Source: a virus
Strand: one strand, 5' to 3'
Virus record (IMG/VR): IMGVR_UViG_3300017770_000114
Coordinates: 1 to 27,984 of that record
Length of the DNA: 27,984 nucleotides
Shown here piece after piece: positions 7,443-15,600 of this stretch (position 1 is the first letter of the stretch; every line of letters begins with the position of its first letter). The position numbers and the translations under genes were made by a program. The notes under the pieces were generated by a model. The model saw only the letters and a list, made by a program, of their open reading frames with translations. It did no database searches and was not told the DNA's origin.

Positions 7443-8608
7443 AAGATAAACGGGGTAATCCTGTACCAAGTTTTCAAAAAGATTTTAAAAACCCTTTTGG
7501 GTCAAAGTCTTATTGTACCAAACCTTTTTGTCAAACATTTACAGATGCAGCTAATAGATATAGGTTGTGTGCTGATGCTGGGATAACGGAAGAAATAAAA
7601 GATATGAATATAGAAACAACTTTACCTTTAGACTATCATTACTCACCAGAAATGGATAAAGTAAGAGAGAAAATGTTAAAGGGTGAAAAGGTAAGTGGTT
7701 GTGAAATTTGTTACGAACAAGAATCTAAAACAGGTTGGTCTTATCGTCAACAATACATGTCAAGGATTGATGAATATGGTTTAACAGAATTTCCTAGAGC
7801 ACCTTTAAAACCACGTATCAAATTAAGAACGATTGGTACTAAATGTAATCTTGGTTGTTTTATGTGTAGAGCTTATGATTCATCAACAAGACGTAAAGAA
7901 TTAACTCAAGCAAACTTATGGGATGAGTGGCGTGATACAGGAATTAAAGAATATGAAAATACTAGAGTTAGAAGTGTAGGTAATAAAAGACATAAAGAAA
8001 TTTTGAAACATCTTAAAGAACACGAAGATGGTATTCATATGTTTCATATGTGTGGTGGAGAACCATTAATATTAGATAGATGCTGGGAAATACTTGATCA
8101 AGTTTCAGACAAAGCAGCCTCTAAACAAAAATTAGTTATTACTACAAACTTAACAACTTTAGATTATAAAGGTCATAGTGTAAATGCATTAGCAGAAAAA
8201 TTTGGAAAACTAGAACTTGAAGTTTCATGTGATCATTATGGTGAAAAATTTAGGTGGATTAGATACCCAATTGATGTAGATGTATTTGAAGAAAATCTAT
8301 ATAGAATGAGACCACACATTGAAAGAATACAATGTACAGTTTCAATACTTAACATATTTGACCTAAAAGAAATAGAAGATTATTACATGGATAATTTTGG
8401 TATTACTGTTCATTGGTATGCGCTGTATAGTCCTACCTCATTATCGATAAAGAACTTACCAAACAAAGATGAGATTCCATATATACCAACAGACGAAATT
8501 AAAGGCGAGTTAATGAAAGAATGTGTTCCTAGTGAACTTGCAAAAGGATACAAATATATTAATAGCCTTGAGGCTCATAGAGGGTTTAAATACCCATCAA
8601 ACAGATAG
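7427..8608 (+). CDS. Radical SAM protein with N-terminal twitch-like cysteine domain
   Basis: 393 residues. The radical SAM motif is C140-NLG-C144-FM-C147, with a CGGEPL motif around residue 210 and TTNLTTL/EVSCDHYG strands. Before it lies a cysteine-rich segment with C30, C35, C48 and then C92-x2-C95 (GCEICYEQE), preceded by MDKVREKMLKGEKVS. This arrangement is what is annotated as a twitch domain-containing radical SAM protein in marine phages, with an auxiliary cluster domain placed ahead of the barrel. The substrate is unknown; peptide or tRNA-like modification is possible. It lies between primase and nrdA, overlapping the former and 8 bases before the latter, so it is probably expressed with the nucleotide-metabolism genes. 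Confidence 0.85.
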   Translation: MEKGLKDKRGNPVPSFQKDFKNPFGSKSYCTKPFCQTFTDAANRYRLCADAGITEEIKDMNIETTLPLDYHYSPEMDKVREKMLKGEKVSGCEICYEQESKTGWSYRQQYMSRIDEYGLTEFPRAPLKPRIKLRTIGTKCNLGCFMCRAYDSSTRRKELTQANLWDEWRDTGIKEYENTRVRSVGNKRHKEILKHLKEHEDGIHMFHMCGGEPLILDRCWEILDQVSDKAASKQKLVITTNLTTLDYKGHSVNALAEKFGKLELEVSCDHYGEKFRWIRYPIDVDVFEENLYRMRPHIERIQCTVSILNIFDLKEIEDYYMDNFGITVHWYALYSPTSLSIKNLPNKDEIPYIPTDEIKGELMKECVPSELAKGYKYINSLEAHRGFKYPSNR

Positions 8609-8616
8609 GAAGAATA

Positions 8617-10380
8617 ATGAAGAAGCAATACTTAGGAATACAAATAGATTTAAACAGAGACGAAAACTTATCAGATCAAGCCTCAAAATTACTTAAAGAT
8701 TATTATTGTATAGAAGGTGAACCATCACCACAGTATGCATACGCAAGAGCGGCTAGAGCATATTGTTATGATGATAAAAAACTTGCACAAAGAATTTATG
8801 ATTATGCTTCTAAAGGTTGGTTTATGTATTCATCACCTGTATTATCAAATGCACCTTTACCTAATAAAAAACCAAAGGCATTACCTATCTCATGTTTCTT
8901 AACTTATGTACCAGATACACTAGAAGGTTTGATTGATCATACTTCAGAATTAAGATGGTTGTCTGTTAAAGGTGGTGGTGTTGGTGGACATTGGACAGAC
9001 GTAAGATCAGTTTCAGATATTGCACCTGGGCCTATTCCTTTCTTACATACTGTTGATGCTGACATGACAGCATATAGACAAGGTAAAACAAGAAAAGGTT
9101 CTTATGCAGCTTACTTAGATGTATCACACCCAGACATTATGGAGTTTTTAACTATTCGTATTCCAACAGGTGACATTGGTAGAAAATGTTTGAACTTACA
9201 TAACGCAGTAAATGTTACAGATGACTTTATGAATGCAGTTAGAAATGATGAAATGTGGGAACTCAAAGACCCAAATGATGATACTGTTAGAGAAATTATT
9301 AAGGCAAGAAAATTATGGGAACAAATTTTAGAAACAAGATTTAGAACAGGTGAACCATATGTAAACTTTATTGATACAGCGAATAAGTATCTACCAGAAA
9401 CACAAAAGAAACTAGGATTAAAAATACATGGTTCTAATTTGTGTAATGAAATACACTTACCAACAAATGATGATAGAACTGCTGTGTGTTGCTTATCATC
9501 TTTGAATTTAGAATTGTATGATGAATGGAAAGACACACCTGTTGTGAGAGACTTAATTCGTTTCTTAGATAATGTATTACAATACTTTGTGGACAACGCA
9601 CCAGACACATTAAAAAGAGCAAAGTATTCTGCATCGCAAGAAAGATCATTAGGTCTTGGTGCAATGGGTTATCATTCATACTTACAAAAACATATGATTC
9701 CATTTGAAAAATCAGGTGAAATCAATAAAGAAATTTTTAGTTTTATTAGATCAGAGGCAGATGCTGAAACTCTTACGTTAGGAAAAGAAAGAGGAGAAGC
9801 ACCTGACATGAAAGGTACAGGAAGAAGAAACGCACACTTATTAGCAATTGCACCTAATGCCAATTCGTCTATGATTGTGTCAACATCACCCAGTATCGAA
9901 CCCCATAAAGCAAACGCTTATACGCATAGAACAAGAGCAGGTTCACATCTAATAAAGAATAAATATCTGTCGCAACTCTTAGAAAAGTATAACATGAATA
10001 AGAGTGAAGTTTGGACAGGGATTGTGACTAATAGTGGTTCAGTACAACACTTGCAGTTTTTAACAGTTGAAGAAAAAGAAGTTTTTAAAACAGCAGTTGA
10101 GTTAGATCAAATTAGAATGGTTGAACTTGCAGGTCAAAGACAAAAGTATCTAGACCAAGGTCAATCATTGAACATCTTTTTTCCAGCAGGTGCATCTAAA
10201 AAGTATGTACAACAAGTACACTTTAGAGCATGGGAAACAGAATGTAAAGGATTATATTATTTAAGAACAGAGGTAAGTAATCGTGCAGAAAATATTACAA
10301 CAAAAGTAGAATTAAATAAATTAACAGATTATTCTGAAGTTAAGAAGGCTGAAGAGGAATGTGTTTCTTGTCAAGGATAG
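8617..10380 (+). CDS. nrdA: Ribonucleoside-diphosphate reductase alpha subunit, class Ia
   Basis: 587 residues. Active-site residues are visible: C93 (ISCFLTYVPD) and C292 (VCCLSSLNLE) as the redox pair, N274-L-C276-N-E278 (thiyl radical Cys, with Asn and Glu), and a C-terminal CVSC (C582, C585) for glutaredoxin or thioredoxin re-reduction. It reduces ribonucleoside diphosphates to deoxy forms for phage DNA synthesis. It is clearly shorter than the roughly 760 residues of E. coli and T4 NrdA. It begins close to the catalytic domain and lacks an N-terminal ATP-cone, so dATP feedback through that domain should be absent. AGGAAG at 8608-8613 supports the start. The glutaredoxin-NrdB fusion follows 14 bases downstream. 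Confidence 0.95.
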   Translation: MKKQYLGIQIDLNRDENLSDQASKLLKDYYCIEGEPSPQYAYARAARAYCYDDKKLAQRIYDYASKGWFMYSSPVLSNAPLPNKKPKALPISCFLTYVPDTLEGLIDHTSELRWLSVKGGGVGGHWTDVRSVSDIAPGPIPFLHTVDADMTAYRQGKTRKGSYAAYLDVSHPDIMEFLTIRIPTGDIGRKCLNLHNAVNVTDDFMNAVRNDEMWELKDPNDDTVREIIKARKLWEQILETRFRTGEPYVNFIDTANKYLPETQKKLGLKIHGSNLCNEIHLPTNDDRTAVCCLSSLNLELYDEWKDTPVVRDLIRFLDNVLQYFVDNAPDTLKRAKYSASQERSLGLGAMGYHSYLQKHMIPFEKSGEINKEIFSFIRSEADAETLTLGKERGEAPDMKGTGRRNAHLLAIAPNANSSMIVSTSPSIEPHKANAYTHRTRAGSHLIKNKYLSQLLEKYNMNKSEVWTGIVTNSGSVQHLQFLTVEEKEVFKTAVELDQIRMVELAGQRQKYLDQGQSLNIFFPAGASKKYVQQVHFRAWETECKGLYYLRTEVSNRAENITTKVELNKLTDYSEVKKAEEECVSCQG

Positions 10381-10394
10381 AAAGGTAAAGAAAA

Positions 10395-11690
10395 ATGGAC
10401 GTACAAATATATACAACACCAACTTGTGGTTATTGTTTAAACGCAAAGAATTGGTTTAAAGAACATGGAATAGAGTTTAGTGAACACTCACTAGTTAACG
10501 ATGACGATAGACTAGAGTTTTTTCAAAGAGTAAACAATGTAGAAGAAAAATTAGGGAACAATCAACCAGGTGTTATGTCTGTTCCACAAATTTTTATTAA
10601 TGGAGAAAGAATTGGTGGGTTTACAAATCTATTAGAAAACTCTGAAAAGATTTTAAAAAGAAGAGGTGGTGGACTGTATAAGTTTTCTGAAACATACAAA
10701 CCATTTTATTTTCCTTGGGCTGTTGACTTTGTACAGAAACACGAAAAAGTTCATTGGATTGAGGACGAAGTTGATCTATCCGAAGATGTTACTGATTGGA
10801 AAGCTGGAAGAATGACCGAAGTTGAAAAAGACTTTGTAACAAATGTTTTGAGATTGTTTACACAATCAGATGTTGCAGTTGGTCAAAACTATTACGATCA
10901 GTTTATTCCTAAATTTAAAAATAACGAAATAAGAAATATGCTTGGTTCATTTGCATCAAGAGAAGGTATTCATCAAAGAGCATATGCATTACTTAACGAA
11001 ACACTTGGTCTACCAGACGAAGAGTTTCACGCATTCTTAGAATATAAAGAAATGGCAGACAAAGTAGATTTTATGATGGATTCAAATACAAATACTAAAA
11101 GAGGTATGGCACTTGCATTAGCAAAATCTGTTATGAATGAAGGTGTGTCTTTGTTTGCATCGTTTATTATGTTGTTAAACTTTCAAAGATTTGGCAAGAT
11201 GAAAGGATGTGGTAAGATTGTAGAGTGGTCAGTAAGAGACGAGTCAATGCACGTTGAAGGTATTGCACACCTATTCAGAGCATTCTGTTCAGAAAATGCA
11301 TCTATCGTTGACAATGATTTGAAAAAAGAAATCTATGAAATGTCTTCAAAAGTTGTAGACCTAGAAGATAAGTTTATTGATCTTGCATACAAAATGGGTG
11401 AACCACAAGGTCTTCCTAAAGAAGATGTGAAGAATTACATCCGATATATAGCTGATAGAAGACTATTACAATTAGGATTAAAAACAAACTTTAAAGTAAA
11501 AGAAAATCCTATTGCTTGGTTAGAGTGGGTTTTAAATGCAGCTGATCATACTAATTTCTTTGAAAACAGAGTAACAGAATATGAAGTTGCTGGGTTAACA
11601 GGGGATTGGCACGAAGCATATGGCTCACCAAAAGACAGAGTTGTATGTGATGATGATACAGGTACATGTGAAATTAAGGTAGCAGTATAA
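10395..11690 (+). CDS. nrdB: Glutaredoxin-NrdB fusion: ribonucleotide reductase beta subunit
   Basis: 431 residues with two domains. Residues 1-90 form a glutaredoxin: CGYC active site at C11-C14, SVPQIFINGERIGG (cis-Pro loop and GSH-binding GG). Residues 100-420 form a ferritin-like R2 protein with D159, E190-x2-H193 and Y197 in EGIHQRAY (diiron ligands and the tyrosyl-radical position of E. coli Y122), then NEGVSLFASF and RDESMHVEG for the second half of the site. The fused glutaredoxin is well placed to reduce the CVSC tail of NrdA directly. The C-terminus carries a CDDDTGTC motif before the tail that should dock to NrdA. It is the second gene of the nrd pair. Confidence 0.95.
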   Translation: MDVQIYTTPTCGYCLNAKNWFKEHGIEFSEHSLVNDDDRLEFFQRVNNVEEKLGNNQPGVMSVPQIFINGERIGGFTNLLENSEKILKRRGGGLYKFSETYKPFYFPWAVDFVQKHEKVHWIEDEVDLSEDVTDWKAGRMTEVEKDFVTNVLRLFTQSDVAVGQNYYDQFIPKFKNNEIRNMLGSFASREGIHQRAYALLNETLGLPDEEFHAFLEYKEMADKVDFMMDSNTNTKRGMALALAKSVMNEGVSLFASFIMLLNFQRFGKMKGCGKIVEWSVRDESMHVEGIAHLFRAFCSENASIVDNDLKKEIYEMSSKVVDLEDKFIDLAYKMGEPQGLPKEDVKNYIRYIADRRLLQLGLKTNFKVKENPIAWLEWVLNAADHTNFFENRVTEYEVAGLTGDWHEAYGSPKDRVVCDDDTGTCEIKVAV

Positions 11691-11691
11691 C

Positions 11692-11853
11692 ATGTCAAAG
11701 AAGACAATACTTTGTGAACATTGCGAGGCATCTTTCTCGTTAAGATATGATATGGATGATGACTACTTTAAACCAAAGTATTGCCCTTTTTGTGGTGACG
11801 ATTTACCAGAGGAAGATGAGTATAGTATATTAGAAGAGGATGACAATGAGTGA
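11692..11853 (+). CDS. Zinc-ribbon microprotein
   Basis: 53 residues. Two CxxC knuckles, C8-x2-C11 (LCEHCEA) and C31-x2-C34 (YCPFCGDD), spaced 19 residues apart, make a zinc ribbon. The C-terminal third is very acidic (EEDEYSILEEDDNE). Such small acidic zinc ribbons often act as protein- or nucleic-acid-binding adaptors; the function here is unknown. It begins 2 bases after the nrdB stop and its stop overlaps the start of the RimK-RimB gene, so all three are probably co-transcribed. Confidence 0.8.
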   Translation: MSKKTILCEHCEASFSLRYDMDDDYFKPKYCPFCGDDLPEEDEYSILEEDDNE

Positions 11854-13243
11854 AAAATTAAAAAACCCTGTAGTAAAAAACTTTACGAGTTTTTATGAAC
11901 AAAAAGATATTACTGTTGATCACAGTATAGTAATTGTCCATGTACAAGAAAAGTTATCACACTCTGTACAAAGACTTATCGAAGAGTGTAAAAAACAAAA
12001 GATAAAATTTTATCTTTGTAATGTTGATGGTGCTTATATTGAAGATGGTTTCTTGTATCGTGGAAAAGACGATAGAGGTTTTAAACTATCTGACAATGTA
12101 GTTTCAATTATCTTAGGGGATGTACATCAAAAAGATAGTTATTTAAACTTCTTATCTGAATTAGAAAGAACAGGATGTACTCTTGTTAATAGTAGAAGAA
12201 CTATTGAAGTATGTTCAGACAAATATAGAACATATCTAAATTTAAAAAGAGCAGATATTTCTCAACCTAAAACAGTTTTAATTCCAAACAAAGATGCTGC
12301 CGAAGATGCATTAGAAAAACTTGATACAAAGTTTCCTATTATTTTAAAGACTACAAAAGGTTCAAAAGGTATTGGTGTTATCTTTATTGAATCCGAAAGA
12401 AGTTATAACGCAACAGTACAATTACTACTTAAAATTGACGAAGACGTTGAGTTATTAATTCAAGAATATATAAAAACAGACGGTGATATAAGAACTATTG
12501 TTTTAAATAATAAAGTTATTGCGTCTATGAAAAGACATGTAATTGAAGGTGACTTTAGATCAAACTTCTCTCAAGGTGGAAAAGTATCTAAGTACAACTT
12601 ATCAAAAGAAGAAGAAGAAAAAGTATTACTAACTGCAAAAAAAATAAATGGAAAATGGGTAGGAGTTGATTTTATTCCTACAAAGGATGGCCCAAAAATT
12701 ATTGAGGTCAATCACTCACCAGGGTCTGAAGGTATCGAAGATGCATCAGGCCAAAATATTATGGGAGAACTAGTTGGACTTTGGAAAGATGAAACAACAA
12801 GAGAACATGTAGCTGAAGAATGTGGTTATCTAGAAATGCTAAACATTGAACCATTTGGCCCAATCATTGCAAAATTTGATAGTGGTAATTCTTCATTGTC
12901 TGTAATTCATGGTGACACAATTAAATACGATGCGTCTAAGAAAACTGTTACATGGAAACTATTTGGTAAGACTATTACAAAACCTTTAGATCATATTAAA
13001 AAAGTAAACCTTGGTGGTCTTAGAGATTACAAAGAAACTAGATATGTTGTTAAGTTAGATGTTGAGTTTGCAGGTAAAACATATGAAGATGTATTATTTA
13101 CTATTGATGATCGACCAGATACTAGAACAAGAATACTACTAAACAGGGGTTTTATGACAAGACTAAATGTTATGGTTAATCCACAGAAAAAATATGTCTT
13201 GACAAACAAGATCATTACTGATAAGATGTTTAGAAGTGATTAA
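11846..13243 (+). CDS. RimK-like ATP-grasp ligase fused to RimB-like retropepsin domain
   Basis: 465 residues from the ATG at 11846 (an upstream in-frame ATG at 11840 would add two). The first part, to about residue 320, is a RimK-type ATP-grasp: a FPIILKTTKGSKGIGV ATP-binding loop (about 163-178) and an IIEVNHSPGSEG metal-binding motif. From about residue 335 the sequence changes to a RimB/PF05618 retropepsin-like domain: IIAKFDSGNSSLSVIH with Asp-Ser-Gly in place of the usual Asp-Thr-Gly, FTIDDRPDTRTRILLNRGFM, and VNPQKKYVLTNK. RimK adds glutamates to the C-terminus of ribosomal protein S6, and RimB is its functional partner, so a ribosome target is plausible. AAGAGGA at 11834-11840 favours the 11846 start. 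Confidence 0.85.
   Translation: MSEKLKNPVVKNFTSFYEQKDITVDHSIVIVHVQEKLSHSVQRLIEECKKQKIKFYLCNVDGAYIEDGFLYRGKDDRGFKLSDNVVSIILGDVHQKDSYLNFLSELERTGCTLVNSRRTIEVCSDKYRTYLNLKRADISQPKTVLIPNKDAAEDALEKLDTKFPIILKTTKGSKGIGVIFIESERSYNATVQLLLKIDEDVELLIQEYIKTDGDIRTIVLNNKVIASMKRHVIEGDFRSNFSQGGKVSKYNLSKEEEEKVLLTAKKINGKWVGVDFIPTKDGPKIIEVNHSPGSEGIEDASGQNIMGELVGLWKDETTREHVAEECGYLEMLNIEPFGPIIAKFDSGNSSLSVIHGDTIKYDASKKTVTWKLFGKTITKPLDHIKKVNLGGLRDYKETRYVVKLDVEFAGKTYEDVLFTIDDRPDTRTRILLNRGFMTRLNVMVNPQKKYVLTNKIITDKMFRSD
13199..13227 (+). promoter_or_regulatory. Candidate sigma70-type promoter for the 13236 gene
   Basis: TTGACA at 13199-13204, a 17-base spacer, and TAAGAT at 13222-13227, inside the 3' end of the RimK-RimB gene. 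It lacks the AACCC extension seen at other promoters. The only available start of the next gene, GTG at 13236, lies 9 bases after the -10, close to +1. The -10 matches consensus at 4 of 6 positions. Confidence 0.5.
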
Positions 13244-13529
13244 GCATTCTGTCATATTTGGCCCTGGGTACGAACATGATAGAATAAAACATTTAAGAAA
13301 GTGTGCATCAATACGAGCAAGATATAAAGTAAGAGTTGATGTAACTGATTATAGAATTATTGGAAATGAAATTTGGAAAGATGAACATTGTAATGCAGAC
13401 CTTATTGAATTCTTCGGTGACAGAAAATTTTGGACGTGGTTTGAAAAGGTATATATATTAAAAGAGAAAAGTGATATAGAAGAAGAAAGATTTAATTATG
13501 AGAACACAATCAGCAAAAGCAAAGGGTAG
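13236..13529 (+). CDS. Small hypothetical protein with GTG start
   Basis: 97 residues, not recognised. The frame has no internal methionine, and the first plausible initiator is GTG at 13236, which overlaps the RimK-RimB stop region. The protein is basic in the N-terminal half (HDRIKHLRKCASIRARYKVRVDV) and has a tryptophan-rich FFGDRKFWTWFEKVY segment in the second half. It has no signal peptide. Its 3' end overlaps the nuclease gene by 32 bases. A promoter-like sequence places transcription start next to the GTG, so it may be read from a leaderless message. Confidence 0.65.
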   Translation: MIKHSVIFGPGYEHDRIKHLRKCASIRARYKVRVDVTDYRIIGNEIWKDEHCNADLIEFFGDRKFWTWFEKVYILKEKSDIEEERFNYENTISKSKG

Positions 13530-13896
13530 AAGACTACAACAGTGGTTTAGAGACCTTTTAATCAAAACACTAAACATCCATGAAGAAGACATAGAGTCAA
13601 GATCGATGGGTGCAGGCGGCGAAGATTTAATTATGGCTCGTGACGCCAGACAAAAATTTCCATATTCAATCGAATGTAAGAACCAAGAGAAAATTAATCT
13701 TTGGGAATCATACGAACAAGCAAAACAAAATTCTAAAACTTATGAACCTATTGTGGTAATGAAACGCAATAATTCAAAACCTTTAGTCTTAGTAGATGCA
13801 GAATATTTTGTATCACTACATAAAAAAAATAATAACAATGGGAGTAGCGATGCCGAAAATGAGAATGTTCAAATTTTGGAACGAAACGGGTCTTGA
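13498..13896 (+). CDS. PD-(D/E)XK nuclease, Holliday-junction-resolvase-like fold
   Basis: 132 residues. The short restriction-endonuclease-like core is visible: a basic first helix (KAKGRRLQQWFRDLL), D43 in MGAGGEDLIM, and E59-C-K61 in YSIECKNQEK, giving the metal-binding D...ExK set. This small family is common in T4-like marine phages. Candidate roles are resolving branched DNA or degrading host DNA. The start at ATG 13498 lies within the upstream gene, and the C-terminus overlaps the next gene by 47 bases. Confidence 0.8.
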   Translation: MRTQSAKAKGRRLQQWFRDLLIKTLNIHEEDIESRSMGAGGEDLIMARDARQKFPYSIECKNQEKINLWESYEQAKQNSKTYEPIVVMKRNNSKPLVLVDAEYFVSLHKKNNNNGSSDAENENVQILERNGS

Positions 13897-14104
13897 AAAA
13901 GAAACGGAACAACTATCTCTGAAGAGAGCTGTAAAAGCAGTACAAGGAGATTATAAAGATCAGTTTATTGGAGTAGAATATATTACCAAAAAAGGTAAAC
14001 AAATAGAACAAAGAATTAAATTACCCTACGGAAGAAAATATCGTCAAGCATTAGCACAGGAAGCGAAAAGAGCAGCTGCTAAAAAAGCTATGGAGAAAAG
14101 GTAA
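13850..14104 (+). CDS. Small basic phage protein
   Basis: 84 residues from the ATG at 13850. I prefer this start over an in-frame ATG at 13796 because GGGAG lies at 13840-13844 and the longer form adds residues buried in the nuclease gene. The protein is basic throughout, with a GVEYITKKGKQIEQRIKLPYG beta-like segment and a K/R/A-rich C-terminal helix (QALAQEAKRAAAKKAMEKR) that could bind nucleic acid. The function is unknown. Confidence 0.7.
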   Translation: MPKMRMFKFWNETGLEKETEQLSLKRAVKAVQGDYKDQFIGVEYITKKGKQIEQRIKLPYGRKYRQALAQEAKRAAAKKAMEKR

Positions 14105-14107
14105 TTT

Positions 14108-14254
14108 ATGATAGGAAGAAATACATCAGGTTATGAAAAACCTAGACCTAAAAAAACTTCTCAAAGTAGAAGAAGTAGAAGCGTGAAAATGTCTTCTATG
14201 AATAAACATAAGAAACGACAATATAAATCATACAGAAAACAAGGAGTAGTATAA
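14108..14254 (+). CDS. Very basic 48-residue protein (Arg/Lys/Ser-rich)
   Basis: 48 residues: MIGRNTSGYEKPRPKKTSQS, then RRSRSVK and NKHKKRQYKSYRKQG. It is almost entirely basic and polar with no hydrophobic core, so it is probably disordered until bound to nucleic acid or another partner. A similar tiny protein occurs in T4-like cyanophages as far as I recall. It starts 3 bases after the previous stop, and its TAA overlaps the next ATG (TAATG). Confidence 0.7.
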   Translation: MIGRNTSGYEKPRPKKTSQSRRSRSVKMSSMNKHKKRQYKSYRKQGVV

Positions 14255-14439
14255 TGGAAAATCCACATGTATATATGTTAAATCAAATCGAAGTCTATAA
14301 AATGGAAAACGAAAGATTTACAGAAAAAGGTATCAAGTCTGCTGGAACAAAGGCAAGAAAAGCATTAGCAGAAATTGGTAAATGTGTTAAACTAAGAAGA
14401 AAAGAAATACAAGAAGCAAAAAATCAGAGTAAGGGTTAA
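14254..14439 (+). CDS. Small helical basic protein
   Basis: 61 residues, mainly helical and basic: MENPHVYMLNQIEVYKMENE, then KGIKSAGTKARKALAEIGKC and KLRRKEIQEAKNQSKG. The KSAGTKARKALAEIGK segment faintly recalls short basic DNA-binding helices such as histone H1-like repeats, but this is too short to assign. AAGGAG at 14241-14246 supports the start. It ends 4 bases before the deacetylase start. Confidence 0.7.
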   Translation: MENPHVYMLNQIEVYKMENERFTEKGIKSAGTKARKALAEIGKCVKLRRKEIQEAKNQSKG

Positions 14440-14443
14440 GTTG

Positions 14444-15058
14444 ATGAACGTACTTGTAATTACGGCACACGCAGACGATTTAGAACTTTCTATGGGCGGC
14501 TCAGTTAAGAAGTGGACAAAGGATGGTGGGACAGTAGATAACATCATCCTAACCACTGATAAAAGAAGAGAAGATGCTATTGATGACACGACAAGAATAT
14601 TAGGACATCAAGCAATCTTTTATCCTAGTCACTTGTTAGAAACTGCAAGACCTGTAATGAATCATAAACTTGTAAAAGACATGGAACAATTTATTAATAC
14701 ATGTCAATTTACAAAACAATTAAAAGAATATGATTATGTAATTACACATTGGAAAGAAGATTGGCATCAAGATCATCAAACTTGTTATAATCTAGTTAGA
14801 TCGATGCAAAGAAATCAACCAATGCAAGTTATGTACATGGAGTCATATCCATATTGTAACAAGTACAGTAACTTTGACCCAAATGTTTTTGTTGACATTA
14901 CCGACACTCAAACTTATAAAGAAGATAGCATATTTGCTTTTGGCGATTTGTTTAATGTTGCTTGGATAAAAGGAGTAAAAGGCCTTGATACATATAGAGG
15001 TTCATTCATCAAAGCAGATTATGCTGAGTGTTATAAGTTGGATACAATGATACTATGA
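14444..15058 (+). CDS. PIG-L/LmbE-type N-deacetylase
   Basis: 204 residues from ATG 14444; a TTG at 14441 is the alternative. The N-terminal AHADDLELSMGG motif (H9, D11, D12) and the HQDH motif (H108, D110, H111) are the zinc and catalytic signatures of PIG-L/LmbE/MshB N-acetylglucosaminyl deacetylases. These remove an acetyl group from N-acetylglucosamine-containing substrates. AAGGG at 14431-14435 is the Shine-Dalgarno. It opens a run of overlapping or abutting genes that also includes an amidinotransferase and a glycosyltransferase, so a role in making a free amine on a sugar is attractive, though inferred. Confidence 0.85.
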   Translation: MNVLVITAHADDLELSMGGSVKKWTKDGGTVDNIILTTDKRREDAIDDTTRILGHQAIFYPSHLLETARPVMNHKLVKDMEQFINTCQFTKQLKEYDYVITHWKEDWHQDHQTCYNLVRSMQRNQPMQVMYMESYPYCNKYSNFDPNVFVDITDTQTYKEDSIFAFGDLFNVAWIKGVKGLDTYRGSFIKADYAECYKLDTMIL

Positions 15059-15600
15059 AAAGATACTTTGATGAAGTCTGGCCAGAAGAAGAAAAGATTT
15101 TAGGTATTGGTTTAAAACAATCAAAATTACACAAAGCAGAGAGACAAGAATTGACATTAGAACAAGAAGTTGAAAAATGGATTGAACAGAGCATATCAAA
15201 ACCAAATAAGATTTTTGGTAATCTACCACCATGTCCTTATGCAAGGAAAGCATGGAAAGATAAAAAGGTAAGTGTGCTAACAGATACATTCTCACTTGAT
15301 TATGACAAACTAAAGACTGGTGAGTTAGATGTAATTCTTATCGTGCTAGAGGGAGCGACCTTTGAAACCCTTTTGGACGAGAAAAAAAGTCTGCAAAAAA
15401 ATTTGGGTAAAGGGGTCGTTGTGTTAGAAGATCACCCAGAGCAAAAAGAAGAAGTTGGTGGTATGAATTTAAATTTTGGTAAACCTGTTTTATTTGTACA
15501 AAGTAGAGATAAATTAAATGAAGCTAGAAAGTATCTAGAAACTAAAGATTATTATAAAAATTTTGATAAGGAGTATAAAGATGATATACTGTCGAATTAA
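15055..15600 (+). CDS. Unknown protein with LPPCPYA motif
   Basis: 181 residues. After a helical N-terminus (EQEVEKWIEQSI), a LPPCPYARKAW motif with one cysteine (about residues 57-67) is followed by alternating strands and helices (VSVLTDTF, LDVILIVLEGATFETLL, GKGVVVLEDHPEQ, KPVLFVQSRDKL). The W(I/L)EQ...CPYA pattern weakly recalls DUF1415-type proteins, but I would not assign it. It overlaps the deacetylase by 4 bases (ATGA) and the next gene by 20 bases, so it belongs to the same translationally coupled cassette. Confidence 0.75.
   Translation: MKRYFDEVWPEEEKILGIGLKQSKLHKAERQELTLEQEVEKWIEQSISKPNKIFGNLPPCPYARKAWKDKKVSVLTDTFSLDYDKLKTGELDVILIVLEGATFETLLDEKKSLQKNLGKGVVVLEDHPEQKEEVGGMNLNFGKPVLFVQSRDKLNEARKYLETKDYYKNFDKEYKDDILSN

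Noticed and set aside
9111-9608. A 165-codon minus-strand frame inside nrdA
   Set aside because: The plus strand encodes a clear NrdA with active-site residues, and no minus-strand genes occur elsewhere in the window.
14892-14920. TTGACA-17-TATAAA promoter-like sequence within the deacetylase gene
   Set aside because: It is a good match, but it is internal to a gene, lacks the AACCC extension, and sits about 130 bases before the next start in a cassette that looks translationally coupled. It could be a weak internal promoter.
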